NCBI RefSeq assembly: GCF_000835495.1
Contig: NW_015622546.1
Span: 1,180,883 to 1,244,882 of the forward strand
Source of the DNA: Cladophialophora immunda
Taxonomy: Eukaryota; Ascomycota; Eurotiomycetes; Chaetothyriales; Herpotrichiellaceae
Length of the DNA stretch: 64,000 nt
Reading direction: 5' to 3'
A program made the translations under genes and the position numbers. This document shows positions 1 through 12,730 of this stretch, piece after piece; positions within the stretch are counted from its first letter, which is position 1; each line of letters opens with the position of its first letter. The notes beneath the pieces are model-generated. The model was not told the origin of the DNA. It was given only the letters and a program-made list of their open reading frames with translations, and ran no database searches.

Positions 1-29
<29 letters not shown>
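1..29 (+). repeat. CAG/CAA poly-Gln trinucleotide repeat
   Basis: Nine in-frame Gln codons (eight CAG, one CAA) from base 3, running into the left window edge, inside the Med15-like coding frame. The true length is unknown. Such tracts often vary in length between strains. Confidence 0.9.
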
Positions 30-32
<3 letters not shown>

Positions 33-2522
33 CCCCCAAATACCCAGGGACAACCACAAGCCCCTCGTCAACAATTGACGGCTCCGCAGATGAAGTTGAT
101 GGATCAGCAACCCGTTCCGCCTACCGTCTTGAGCAGCATAAGACAACATGCTGCATTGCCCGAAATACGGACCTGGTATCAACTGAAACAATGGCTGCTT
201 TCGAATCCTGTTGCGAACTGGCCGATCCCTCAAGTATTGGACATCCAAGCGAACCATTTCGCTCACATCATGAAAAATCGTGGCCAGAATCTGCAGCAAC
301 AACAGCAGCAAAATGCCCTGGCCGGCCAGGCTCTGGGACAAGCGACTCAGCCAGTGCCTCAGCCTTCGATGCAACCTGCTCCTGGCCAAGCTCCCGCTGC
401 CCCTCCCGGACCGATGCCATTCCGGACCCCAACTGCCTTCGATATTCAAAAGGTTCGGGCTGCGAATCCTCGCGTCGCGAACATGCCGGACGAGCAAATT
501 AGAGCCATCCTCATCAACCGCCATCGTCAAGTGCAGGCGAAGAACATGCAGCAGCAAGCTAACCAACAAGGAATGCAACAGCAAGGGCTGCCAATGCCGC
601 CACAAGCAGGTCAAGCAAGCCTTCCGGGACAGCAATTTGGTGTTCAAGCATCTGGACAGAATCAATCTCCGGCGCAAGCTCAGCAGCAAATTCGGCAGCC
701 TTCCGTCTCAGCGCCAGGACAACCTCGCCCGCCGCAGACCCCAGCGCAGCCTGAGAACAAGACTCTGAAACGGCCCAGCGATGACGATGTGATCGAAATG
801 CCAATGCAGAATAAACAAGCCCAACCGCAAGTGAATGGCAACAAGCCGCAAGGATTTCAAGCTTTGACAAAAGAGCAGATCAATGCGTTGGATCCGGTAA
901 AGAGACAGCAGTACAAAAACTACCAGCTGCAGCACGCTGCGATGCGGAAAATCATGGAACTCACAAAGGAAGTTCAAGCCAGCATGCCCAAGCTGCGGCC
1001 CATCACCAACATGGATACCAACGGCAGAAAGCGCATCACGGAGCTTTTGACGTCCGTTAATGTGAAGAATATGCTTGGCAGGTTCGACTCGTTCCTTGTC
1101 GCATTCTATCGCATCGAGCCAAATGATGCAGCCATCAAGCAACTGGTCCTCCAGAAGATACAATTATTCTCGCAGTACAAACCACAATCGCTGCAGAACA
1201 AGACGTTTGAACCGGCCGACCACTTCAGCATTACTGCCGACAACGCTGAAGGGATTGTTAGCAACATCACTGCAAAGTTCCAACAAACTGCCGCGCAAAT
1301 ACCAAACAACAAAGCTCGCCCGCAGCCCGCACAGCTCACGCCGGAAAATCTCAGTTTGCTTGAGGCGCAGGAGAAAGAACGGAAACAATCTCTCAAGGTC
1401 AACCAAGCTCCTCCTGCCCCAACATCCACCCAGCCACCGTTCCAAATTGGAGATCCAAGAGGGCAAGGTACACCAAGGTACGCGACCCCAGGTCTGAAGC
1501 AAGAAGACCTTAAGCTTCCTACCGACCCCAAGAGGCGAAAGAAGAACCAACAGCAACCTACAAGTGCGACGACCACGACGCCTACCCTGGTTACCTCTCC
1601 TCAGACGACGAAAACACCCAAGCCTGCCGAGATGTTTAAGTGTCCTGTGAATGGATGTGATCATCAGCTCAAAGGCTTCGCAACTCAAGCCGAACTTGAT
1701 CACCATCACAATGTTGCCCACAAGTTGGACATGGAGCCTGTCACTGATCCTCTTGCTTTTCTCCACGATTCTCTGCGCTCTGCCTTTAACCTAGACGAGA
1801 ATTTCCAGCAGATCAAGAAGACCTTCCCCAAATCCGAGGGCAAAGTCGCAGGTCCGAGCAACATTAAGAATGAGAGCTCTGCAGACACCCCTGTACCCAT
1901 GGCCAAGATCCCCAGTCAAGGTCCTGTAGGCACAGCTGCTAGAGACGGTGATATCTCTATGGAAGATGACGATCCTTGGAAACACAGCAACATCACATTG
2001 GATCAGTTGCGTGTTGCCTTTGGTGGTGACGACTGGGACGAGCTCTTTCCGTCCGAGGAAAAGCTGTTTGAGCAACAGTCAAAGTTCTACGAGGCCTATC
2101 GGAACACCAGCGAACGATGGCAGAAGATAGTTGAAGGCCCCAATGGCGCGTTGACTGACACGTCTACCGAGAAGTCCAAAAGCCCAGAGATAGCCAGTGA
2201 CAAGGAAGGCTCGGCAGCTACCACGTCGCGTCAGGACAAGAAAGAAACCGTGGAGAAAAAGGCTGAAGACGATCAATGGAAGGTCAACCTGGATGGAATT
2301 GAGGGTCTTGATCTGAGCGGGTTTGGAGACATGTCCCCATTCGAAAACATCAATGATCTGGACATCATCATGGGCGAGGACGGGTCACCCTTCGAACCAG
2401 TCGAAAAACCACAGCTGTCGACCGAACAGCTCCATCTTCAAGCACTAGGAGTGGACCTTGAGCATCCAGAGACTTGGACTGAGCAGCAGAAAGCACTGGC
2501 AGACTTTCTGTTGAACATGTGA
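1..2522 (+). CDS. Mediator subunit 15-like Gln-rich protein, 5' partial
   Basis: The frame (codons from base 3) is open to the left edge and begins inside a Gln run, so the true start lies outside the window. 839 codons are visible and the stop is TGA at 2520-2522. The first half is rich in Gln, Pro and Ala. The centre (about 880-1380) is a predicted-helical charged block with PxLRPITNMD-like sequence. A C2H2-like motif (Cys-x4-Cys followed by His-rich HHHNVAH) lies near 1638-1720. The tail is acidic. This mixture resembles fungal Med15/Gal11 homologues, which link activators to RNA polymerase II through the Mediator tail module. The KIX domain that would confirm this should be N-terminal and is not in the window. 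Another Gln-rich transcription coactivator is possible. The neighbour on the right is convergent. Confidence 0.5.
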
Positions 2523-3655
<1,133 letters not shown>

Positions 3656-6427
3656 TCAAAGGTCATTAACATCTTGGATATCATCGTCGTCGTCAGCATC
3701 ATTGTCGTCATCATTGGCCGCCGGCGGACGTCTGGTATAGCGAGCTGCATTCTGACCCTCAACATAGTCGATGCCGGCTTTCCGCAGCTCGTTGATCTGC
3801 CTCTGGCCGACACTGACGGCCTCGAATCCTGGAGGTATGCGACGACCGGCCCTGTTGGCAAGAAATCAGCATGACAGGACCGGGGACAGAACTCAAGGGT
3901 CATCGAAGCGAAAAGGGGAACGAAAAAGACGGAATGCGGTAACAACGAGGAGATGGGGGTAAAATGGGGGAGGGAAGCAAGCTTACTTGAGAAAAACCAA
4001 CTTGATATTCCGCGCCTTGTCCTTCAGCTGCACCTGCGTTCTGCCCTGCAACATTGGCCCATCGTCGTGCCTGTTGTCTTCTTCCAAGATCCTCGCCCAC
4101 CGTGTCCCGTGCAATTCAACCAGTTCCATCAATCGATTGACCTCCCGCTCGGTATAGGCTATGCGAACTTGACCGCCTCGTGGAGCGGGTAACAACTCGC
4201 GGGACATGCGCATCCTCTCTTTAGCTTCCCGGTTTACGTTGTCAATTTGGGATGCGGGTGGTGGTCCCTCTGATGGTGGCCTCGAGGACCTGAAACTCTC
4301 AGGATGAGTTCGAGTGGGCGCACTTGAAGAAGGCGGTCTTCGTTTGGCTGCCTGGACGGATTCAAGAGGTGCTCGACGTGATGGAGATGTTTGTGTACCG
4401 GGTTGTGCGGGCTGTGGTGATGGGACTGGCAACGTGCGCTTGCGGGCTTCTGTTAACGGCGAGCGAGTTGTGTGGGCTGGTCTCGAAGGCTGACCTCGAT
4501 TCGAGAATGCAACCGTCCGCGATTCGTCAGGGAGACGAGCATCCTGACTATTAATAGTCAGGGTAATCTCGTCTTCGGCGGGGAGGCTCGGGCGGGTCGT
4601 AGGTACTTGCCCTCTGGTGTCACCACTAGTCCTAGCTCTCTTTGTTGCTCTTTTATCCGTCTCAAACTCGTCATACCCGATGTCGTCTCCCGCCGTTTGA
4701 GGCAGTCGACGCTTCGAGAGTTGGCGTGGAGGAAGAGGGGTATTATCATTGTCGGAGGGTTCGCCCCATTCCACTCTCTCTGCTCCCTCTTGCCGGTCGA
4801 ACAATGATGCCTTCTTCGCCGTCTGATTCTTATTCTCCTTGTCGCTCTGTTCATTTTGTCGCCGGACAGTTTCCAGGACAATGTTTGTTTGCTGAGTTGG
4901 GACGATCTCTTCGTCAGATGCCGTAGCTGGAGGAAGACTCTGTTCTGGGTTGTCGCCTCCATCAACAGCTGCTGGTTGAGTTTCCTGTACAACTGGTGAG
5001 GGTGACTGTGAAATCTCATGCTCTGGTTCTGGCGGACTTGGAGCGGCGTGATCCACTTTGACACCTGGTGTACGTGCTGAATGCTCGGCTTTGAGAGCCT
5101 TGAGTCTATCAATGTTGGCTCTCATGGCTCTCCCCAGCAGACTTCCGGTCGTCGCCTTCTGCGCCTGGTGTGTAGATTTGTTATCGGTGTCCTCAACCTG
5201 CTCTCCTTCAATATTAAGGGTAGGAGTATCCTGCACTTTAGTCCCGAGACCCGCTAACTCTGGTCCTTGTGCGGGTTTCTTGGCGAGAGCTGCCTCGTCT
5301 TGGAAATCTTGAGCAAGGAGGGAATCGATGAGCTTCTCTATGCCCCCTCTGGATTTGATCATATCGTCCAGCTCGTTCTTGCGGGCCAGGCTCCATCCGA
5401 CCACCTGCACAACAAAGTCTGACCAAGGATATTGTTGTCTTAGGGCTTCAACGTTGATCCACGGGGGCTTTTTCGTGTCGAAATAAGATTTAATAGAAGA
5501 CATCCGGGACATTGCTTTCGCGTACGTTTCGTCGTCCGACGATCCCTTTATCTTGTTGCGTTCGTCGTAGAAAACAGCTCCGAGTAATCTGTCAGGATCA
5601 AATCCCTCTTCGTAGTGCTTGGTCTCAACTTGTCGGATATAGAATTGAGTGAGAATCTCGGTATAGAAGTGGAAAGTGCCTTTGACTGTGTCAGATGAGA
5701 AGGGGTACACGTCGAGATCGTGAAACGGTTCCGGGAAGTTGTTGAACATGAACTCGAGGTAAGTGTGACGCTCTTCTAGCGAGCGTCGCAAGACCATTAC
5801 CAGCTGCAACGCAAGATTGGCCAAATAAAGCACTCCATCGGGGCGCCCTAAGTCGTGGTTGATCTCACGGAGTCCATCCTCCCCAAAGATTTTGCGAATA
5901 ACAATCCCGGGGATGATAAAACCTGGGCTACCTCCATATACTTCCATGGTGGCCAAGAGCTGTTCCTCCCGGCGCAACAGTTTTCGACGAAGTAAAGGGT
6001 CGAGTTGCAATAGCTTTGCACAGATGTCCCGTACTCCGTTTCTGTCATCACCATCAAACATTGAGAATACTGCGTCTGAGTCATTGCGCAATTTGACCAG
6101 ATTGTCGATGATGGTATCCCGATCCAGAGCATCTAGCAGGCTCTCAAAGGACGATCCTGTAGAGCTCTCCTCGAATGAGTCGGAAATGCTGCTGTCGAGA
6201 TCCTCGATTTGACCTGATGCCGGCCCTTCCTCGGAGACAGTGGGTAGAGGCTGCTCAAGGTCTTGCGATAGTCGTTGCGCCGTTGCGACTTCTCGACTGG
6301 ATGAACGCGTCCGGCGTTTGTTATGATTTGGCGGCGCGTCGATTACGACGCTGATCGCACTGGGCTTGGGAGGCGAAAGAGGCGAGTCTTTTCTGCTGCT
6401 CGACCGGAGCCGCGGACGGGAAGCCAT
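3656..6427 (-). CDS. Telomere repeat-binding factor, TRFH + telobox Myb (Tbf1/TRF-like)
   Basis: Two exons: complement of 3987-6427 and 3656-3851, joined across an intron at 3852-3986 (donor GTAAGC, acceptor CAG). The join keeps the frame and gives 878 aa. The centre (about residues 150-390) resembles a TRF-homology dimerisation domain, with FIIPGIVIRKIFG and a long helical array. A low-complexity linker follows. A C-terminal SANT/Myb domain carries RIAYTEREVNRLMELV, HGTRWARIL and the telobox LKDKARN at about 801-807. The intron lies directly after the telobox helix. The second exon ends in an Asp-rich tail. Proteins of this family bind TTAGGG-type double-stranded telomeric repeats or related promoter sites in the nucleus. 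The telobox has Ala where Trp is common in animal TRFs; my recollection is that fungal Tbf1 proteins share this. Confidence 0.82.
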
Positions 6428-7283
6428 AGCACGTCGTTGTCATGACATGTGAAGGGCTGATGGATGAAAGACTGAGATTCTTAGGGTTGATAACCCTAGA
6501 TGGCAGGGCGGTGGTGAATTAAGGCTGCAGTAGCGGCCAGTAAGCGAACGTGGTCGCAGCCTTGGCTTGCGATCGGCTAAGTTGACTATCTGGGACAACC
6601 AGAGCCTTGCGGGGTTGCGAGGCTGCCTGCGCTGCCGCCTGCGCTGCCTCCTGCTGCCTCCTGTTCCTGGGTAGGCAACCCAGGTGCCACACAATTACAG
6701 CATTGCTCAGCTATACGAATGGCCCATGGTGCTGCCCGACATCTCCACATCCATGTTTGCTCCCTAAGTGTGGGTCGAAGATGTCCAGACAAGGAGAGGG
6801 AACACCACTTCAGCCGATCTCGACCAACTCTCAACCCTGCTTCACTGCCGCAAAGCAAGGGTCCCTGCGAGACGGGGTGAGCGGTAGCACTGACTGCCCG
6901 GTCTGGAGCTGCTCCAGAGGGTGCATGAGGTTCAACCAAACCAGCCCCCGTCGATCTTGCCATTCACCCGCACAATGTTAAGCGAGGGCTTGCGGGGTTG
7001 AAAGCTCCCGCCCATCGCCCATCGCCCATCGAGACTCGACTCCGCCACCCCTACGTTAACCCCCCAAGTTGGTGGCCAGTGTCTTGTGATCCCTTCGATC
7101 TGCAGACGGTGTTCCCGTCATTGCTACCTAGTGTCGACGAGGCCCTCCATACTTTCTATTATTGGGTTTGAATCAGCACTGCCTCGTCATGAACGAATTC
7201 TTTCTCGATATTAAAACATCAACATTACTATCGTGTGTTTGTGTGTTTATCCATCGACTGAATTAACATCTTTGACCAGCCCA
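6428..7283. promoter_or_regulatory. Divergent promoter region
   Basis: Shared upstream space of the telomere-binding gene (-) and the gene at 7284 (+). It holds CTGC-rich imperfect repeats near 6627-6663 and three tandem CCCATCG units near 7013-7031. No TATA box or specific operator can be assigned. Confidence 0.4.
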
Positions 7284-8150
7284 ATGTCTCGCCGCGAATC
7301 TGTTGGACGCCTTAGAGCGGGATCCCAGTCCGACTCGGCGCCACCAAGTGTCAGAATGGTGTCCTGTGCCGTTCTACCTCCACGTCTCCCAGCAGGAATG
7401 GCTCCACCCACCGGCATTGGCGCTTCAGAAGCCATCAGCTACGATGAATCCCTCAACTGGGAGCACAACCAGTCCGCGCTTGAGGAGGAGCCCAGCAGGC
7501 GAAAGAGTTTATTTCGTAAAGTTGGTTTGACCACGCAACGGAAAAGACGCGACCCAGAAGATGATCTGCCGCCTTTTGTCATGCGTCAAATCCCCTATGA
7601 CACCTGGCGAAAGCATTATGCAAAGGACAAGGATGGCAACTACAGAGGGACGCATGCTCCTGCAGAAGATTGCCTTCTCAAACCAGAGGATGTACAAAAG
7701 TGGCGACTTGGCGATCCAGTCACAAAGGCGGACAAATGGACTCGAGGCAGAGAGGCCCTGCCTGTTTATTCGGAGGTCCACGCTGAAGGAGCCGTGCCAG
7801 AGTATCAGGTCGACTATGACAATCCAGAACAGTCTCTCGCCAATGAGAGGATGATGACTCGAGAGGATGACAGGTTGGCAGAATACTTTGATGCAAGCGA
7901 CCTGCATGAGAGGAAGCAGCAGCAAACATCAAGCACATCTCCACCATACCGCGAGCCTCCCACCGCACCATCGACACTGCAACCCATTCCACCATATCAA
8001 GGCCAAACAATCGCGGATGGCAAGACGGCAGCTGAAATAATCGAAGAAGCTCGAAACAAGGGCAGGCCGAAGTTGACGTGGAGACAGAAGCTGTCCAAAG
8101 GTGCCTTGATGACCATGGGCGGTCCAGCAGTGCCGGGGATAGGCATGTAA
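7284..8150 (+). CDS. Uncharacterised fungal protein
   Basis: The open frame of 288 codons starts at the first in-frame ATG (7284, context CCAATGT) and stops with TAA. I do not recognise it. Visible features are a basic RRKSLFRKVGLTTQRKRR patch near residue 80, a central charged region with WRKHYAKDKDGNY, and a C-terminal segment KLTWRQKLSKGALMTMGGP that looks like a short amphipathic or membrane-associating helix. No signal peptide is seen. The last codons read ATG TAAGA, and GTAAGA at 8146 is itself a good splice donor. The gene could therefore splice past its stop to an acceptor AAAAG at 8292, which would fuse it in frame to the coiled-coil frame downstream. I keep the simple unspliced model. 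Confidence 0.6.
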   Translation: MSRRESVGRLRAGSQSDSAPPSVRMVSCAVLPPRLPAGMAPPTGIGASEAISYDESLNWEHNQSALEEEPSRRKSLFRKVGLTTQRKRRDPEDDLPPFVMRQIPYDTWRKHYAKDKDGNYRGTHAPAEDCLLKPEDVQKWRLGDPVTKADKWTRGREALPVYSEVHAEGAVPEYQVDYDNPEQSLANERMMTREDDRLAEYFDASDLHERKQQQTSSTSPPYREPPTAPSTLQPIPPYQGQTIADGKTAAEIIEEARNKGRPKLTWRQKLSKGALMTMGGPAVPGIGM

Positions 8151-8293
8151 GAAGACCAGACTCGAATCAGAGCCGTGCGCCTTTAGAAGCTGCCACGATT
8201 AAAGAGATAAAAGCCCCTGACAGGGACAAACGTTAATAGCACTAGGCAAAACCTGTCTTGTCCCCGATCACTGAAGGTACCGTCGTCAAAAGG

Positions 8294-9180
8294 CCCGACC
8301 TTGGGGATGGCTCTCACGCCTTGTGGCAAGCAGAACAAAAACCGGTCCGTGGTCCTAACGCTGGAACCCCATCCAACAATGTCGAGAGCTCATACATTGT
8401 GCGCACTCGATCGACAGGAACTGCCGAAGACCCTATTGACCTCGAGCAGGAGCCCGCCGCTGTTGCCAACGCAGCAACCCCGCATGCCCAATCAAACACG
8501 GGAGCATTAAATGACCTCCTAGGACCTTTTGATCCGGATGGGTCGGATCATCACACAGAATGGCCTTGCATAGACCTTGGTGCTATACTTGAAAACTACG
8601 GTTTGGCGTGGCGTGAGCAGCAGACCTTATTGGAAATTCGCGAACAACTCTTGCAAGACTATGTACAGCGCTGGCAGGAGAAAGTGAAGCAGAGAGACGA
8701 AGAGGAGCAAGAGGAAAACATGAAATTCAGACGAGACGAAGCGGCACGGTTCGAGGCAAGGTCCAAGAGGACAGATCGAAAGCCGGACAAAGAGGAGAGG
8801 AGGATAATCAAGCGCGTATGGAGAGAGAAGAAGAGGATAAGGCAAGACGCCTGAAAAGAGAGGAAGAAGATCGCGCGGTTTTTCAGAAGAGAAAGGAGGA
8901 AGACTCGGGAAGGCTCCAAATGGCATTTGGCCATCGGCAAGAGAAGGCTCAAAAGAGACTGCAAGAAGACCAGGAGGAACGTGAACAATTGCACGCCAAT
9001 AAGCGAAGCAAATACGATGAACTCAACTCGCGCATCCGAACGGTCGCAATCAATATGAATCAAGGAGTGTCAAGGGCCAAAGCACCCCACGCACTTCGAC
9101 AGAAAACCGGCTCGGCCAAAAGACCTTCACAAGGGCAAAGCTCAGAACACGGACGATGTTCGTTTGCGAGAGGCCCATGA
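8294..9180 (+). pseudogene. Coiled-coil coding region in two frames (frameshift or mis-spliced exon)
   Basis: Frame 2 is open to 8854 and reads a sensible acidic N-terminal part (PIDLEQEP, GPFDPDGSDHH) followed by a Glu/Arg/Lys-rich helix (WREQQTLLEIREQLLQDYV). From about 8790 the heptad-like pattern continues in frame 1 instead (EEEDKARRLKREEEDRAVF) and runs to TGA at 9178-9180. No pair of GT and AG sites of normal intron length joins these frames between 8750 and 8815. Frame 2 also has no early ATG. Readings: a one-base indel, a decayed gene, or the second exon of the gene at 7284 (splice 8146 to 8292) with a frameshift. The product would be a cytoplasmic or nuclear coiled-coil protein; function unknown. 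Confidence 0.4.
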
Positions 9181-10012
9181 AGCCCTTTTCTGCCTCGAAA
9201 AGACGTGGCTTTGTTGTGTTTGGTATTCTGGTGCACGTCACTGGGATGTGGGCTGCTTGCTTCGGTTCCTTTGTCCTCCTTTTCTCTTGGTTTATCACCA
9301 GGCAGGGTGGAAAGGAGAACAGTCCTACTCGAGAGGGAAGCACATAACCGAAACACAATTTCATCGTGCGCAGCAATTGAAATACGACAGCGTTCTTCTT
9401 CAGTGTTTGGCTGTATTGGCGCGCAGCCCCAAGTAAGCCACGAATACAACCCCCAAGCTGCCCCCCCAACCACCTGAAACCCCAATCAATATCCTCTGGG
9501 ATTCTTGACGAGATCTTTGCTACTGGGTACATATATCAAGGGCAGGCGGGAGACGCGAGGAGAGCCCAAAATCAGCTCCAAGCATTTGTAATGCCATGGG
9601 TTCCGGCTGCTACTGATCCACCAGAGGCTGGCTCTTTGGTGCATCTTGTTCATCTGAAGCAAATGTGGTGCCTGTCAGGGAAAATGCTGTCGATTCTCCC
9701 TCTCTATCTGAAATCTTGGCCCTAGACAGCCGTAAGACGGCCTAAGGCTAAGAGGTATTGTGTGCCGGGTGGTGTCGCATTCACGCTGTAAACCTTCAGG
9801 TCTAGACCCGAGTCTGGGCCCTGGATTCCGACCAAAGGGACGCATTCCCCATTGAGCGAGCCTAGAGTCCTTTGGGTCTAGGGGGGCATCAAATGCCAGC
9901 GATATAGGGCACTAGACGAAAAGCTATAGTTTCAGCTCGCCGCAAACTTCTTGCGCTTTTACCATGACCCCAAGCCTGGACGGAGAGGCTGCTCTGTGGA
10001 ACGAGATCAAGG
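9181..10012. other. Gene-free interval upstream of a HET gene
   Basis: No coding frame with sensible composition was found on either strand and no repeat stands out. The right part should hold the promoter of the HET gene at 10013. Confidence 0.4.
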
Positions 10013-12372
10013 ATGCTATGCAGTGCGTGCGCCAACGCTTTCCGGGAGCAGGATGACGACAACGACAACAATGCTGATCATCCGGTCAGGCTGGTGCATC
10101 GCCATCTCGTACCCGCCGCCCAGTCCAGACGAGATGTCCTCCGCTCAGCCTCACCGACGCCCCCTGAGTCGCCATTCTACAAGGCCAACCACCACAGCCT
10201 GCCCAGGCTGAAGAAGTCCGCCTCGGATGGCTGCCACCTGTGCATGCTGCTCTGGGCTGCTGCTCCGCCCCAAGTCCACGCTTTCTGGAACGAGATCCTG
10301 CGGGACGATCGCCCGGCGCACTGGCTGCCGTGTTTCTTCACCATCAATCGAGCCGTCTTCTCTCCGCCACAGCGCCAATGTTCGAGAAAGCTCCTGGTAG
10401 AGTATAAGTACCAGATCGGCCTCACGAACCCCCACGAGCACGCGAAGCCTATCAAACGACATTTCAGGTTACTGTCGAGTGAAGGTAGATATATTTCCTT
10501 GCGACTTGTGTCGAGAAAACTTGCTCCTCCCCGAGAACTTTGACTGCAAGGTGATGTTGTTACCTGCTTGGACCATCTGTTGGTGTTTGCTTGGGCTGAC
10601 CTTCCTTTTATCTGGCAAAGTCTGCTCTGTTTCTCACGTCCCTTCTCACGACTGGAGCTGACTTGCAAACAGAGGCGGAGCCCCTCACGCAACAAGCAAG
10701 GATCACGTCCACCACCCGGTCCGAGGAAAGCTGGAACACTTTCAAAACGTGGATGTGGACGTGCATCTCCACACACCGTCAATGCTCGCCCAGGTCGTTG
10801 GAAATCCGTCAGCGGCAGCTTCCAAAACGGCTCCTTGAAGTCGGCGAGTCCAACACTGTCCGCCTCCGGACGGTCGAGAGCATTGGGGATGCGTACGCGA
10901 TCGAGTACCTCGCACTCAGCCATTGCTGGGGGATAGGTCCACGGGTCATCCTGACATCCGCTTCTGCAGCCACCCTGTTTGAGGGCGTGGAGATTGACAC
11001 GCTGTGTCGAACGTTCCAGGACGCCATCATGGTGACCAAGAGGTTCTGGGACGAGTTCGCGGTGCGGTATCTGTGGATCGACTCGCTGTGCATCATCCAA
11101 GACTCGGCCGAGGATTGGAGGCGGGAGTCCGCCAACATGGGCGAGATCTACCAGAACGCCTTCTGCACGCTCGCCGCGACGGCCGCTGCGGATGGGAACC
11201 GGGGTTTCTTCTCCGACCGCGATCCCCGCCTGATCTCCCCCTGCGCCGTCCCCGTGGTAGCCAAGATGGGCGAGAAGAGGTCCTTGTACTGCGTGGACCA
11301 CGAGGACTGGGCGAAGAACGTCTCCCAGGCGCCCCTGAACGGCCGCTCGTGGGTGCTGCAGGAACGGCTGCTCTCGCCTCGCGTGCTGCACTTCGGCGCC
11401 GCTCAGCTGTACTGGGAATGCTCGGGCGTCGAGGCATCCGAGGCCTTCCCCGCGGGATTCCCAGACGGGTTGGGTGAGCAGTTCAAACAACTGCTGCCGT
11501 TCTCGGCCCTGCCGAAGAACCTGCAGCCGCAGCAGCAACAACAAGCGGGCTGGTCGACGAACACTCGAGGCGGCCGCGTCGGGCCGTACGGAATCTGGGA
11601 TCAGGTCATGGAGACGTACTCGGCCGGCCGGCTGAGCAGGCGCACCGACCGGCTGGTCGCGCTGTCGGGCATCGCGCGCAAGCTGCAGCGCCGCCTGCTG
11701 CAGCACGACACGTACCTCGCCGGCCTGTGGAAGCAGGACCTCCCCTTCGAACTGCTCTGGGACGTTGCGGATCCCGACCACCCCCCGCCCGATGCCAACA
11801 GCAGCATCAGCAGTAGCAGCCGCGAGTACATCGCGCCGAGCTGGTCGTGGGCGTCCCGGACGGCGACGGTGCCGTGCGAAGCCGAGACGTGGGCATCCCC
11901 GACCACGACGCCGCTGGTCGAGATCACCGGCGCGACCGTCGTGCCGGTCGACCAGGACGACCCCATGGGCCAAGTGCGCGCGGGCCACCTCCGCCTGGCC
12001 GGCGTGCTGTTGCGCGTCAGCCTCGCGCGCACGCACCAGCCGGGCTCGCCGACGCCGGGCCTCGCGCTGCGCATCGCCCACCGCACCGTCCCCTCCGCCA
12101 TCTGCCGGCCGGACGACGGCTTCAGCCCCGCGGCCGCGGGCCCGCTGCCCTGCGTGGTCTACTGCCTGCCGCTCCTGCGCGGCGCCCGCAACCGCGTGCC
12201 CCGGTACCGCGGCCTCCTGCTCGTCCCGTCCGGCCGCGAGCGGCAGTTCCGCCGCTACGGCACCTTCACGGCCGACGCCGCCGGCGACGAGTTCCTGGTC
12301 CCGTGTGCGCCGGCGCGCTTCGACACGGGCGACCTGCGCCCCGACATGCGTTACGAGATTACGATTGTATGA
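10013..12372 (+). CDS. HET-domain protein (heterokaryon incompatibility type)
   Basis: Two exons: 10013-10484 and 10673-12372, with an intron of 188 nt (donor GTAGAT, acceptor CAG); the join keeps the frame and gives 723 aa. The N-terminus has two Cys-x2-Cys pairs (LCSAC near residue 3, GCHLC near 74) typical of HET proteins. The HET core follows: LALSHCWG at about 237, LWIDSLCIIQD at about 291, and NAFCTLAATAAADGNRGFF at about 320. HET domains trigger cell death after fusion of incompatible hyphae and are related to TIR-like NAD-acting folds. The C-terminal half is unrecognised. From about 11.0 kb the third codon positions become almost entirely G or C, unlike exon 1. The gene converges on a membrane-protein gene. 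Confidence 0.85.
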
Positions 12373-12730
12373 CAGGTTCGTGGATTCGTGGATTCGTGGA
12401 TTCTTACGTGGCCAGAATCTACAGGCCAAAACGCCCATGAAAAACGAGGTACGGGTACGGGAGGATTTGGATACGGGATTTTCTTGCAATGACGGAAAGG
12501 ACAAGTTTGGTGTTGATGGCGAATACCTTGGTGGTGGGGTGAGCAACGTCCCAGATATTCCGCCGCTTACTTGGTGCGCTTGGTCCTCTCGGGCAGAGCC
12601 ATTACTCATGCTTCACATTTCAACACCCCCGTTTTCCGAAATGCCCGTCTTGATGTCATAATTTCATGCGCCGCCCTGTCTCTACCGTACCGTGGCGTGG
12701 GTTAAGAGCTCGTACAAAGTCTCTCGACAC
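12373..12730. repeat. Convergent spacer with three tandem 9-nt units
   Basis: Just after the HET stop (about 12378-12403) the unit TCGTGGATT occurs three times head to tail. A GGTACG doublet follows near 12448. The rest of the spacer shows nothing coding and separates the stops of the HET gene and the membrane-protein gene. Confidence 0.6.

Noticed and set aside
10177..12609. 810-codon minus-strand frame opposite the HET gene
   Set aside because: It is an antisense shadow created by the very high GC3 of the HET coding strand; composition is Arg/Ala/Gly-rich without domains.
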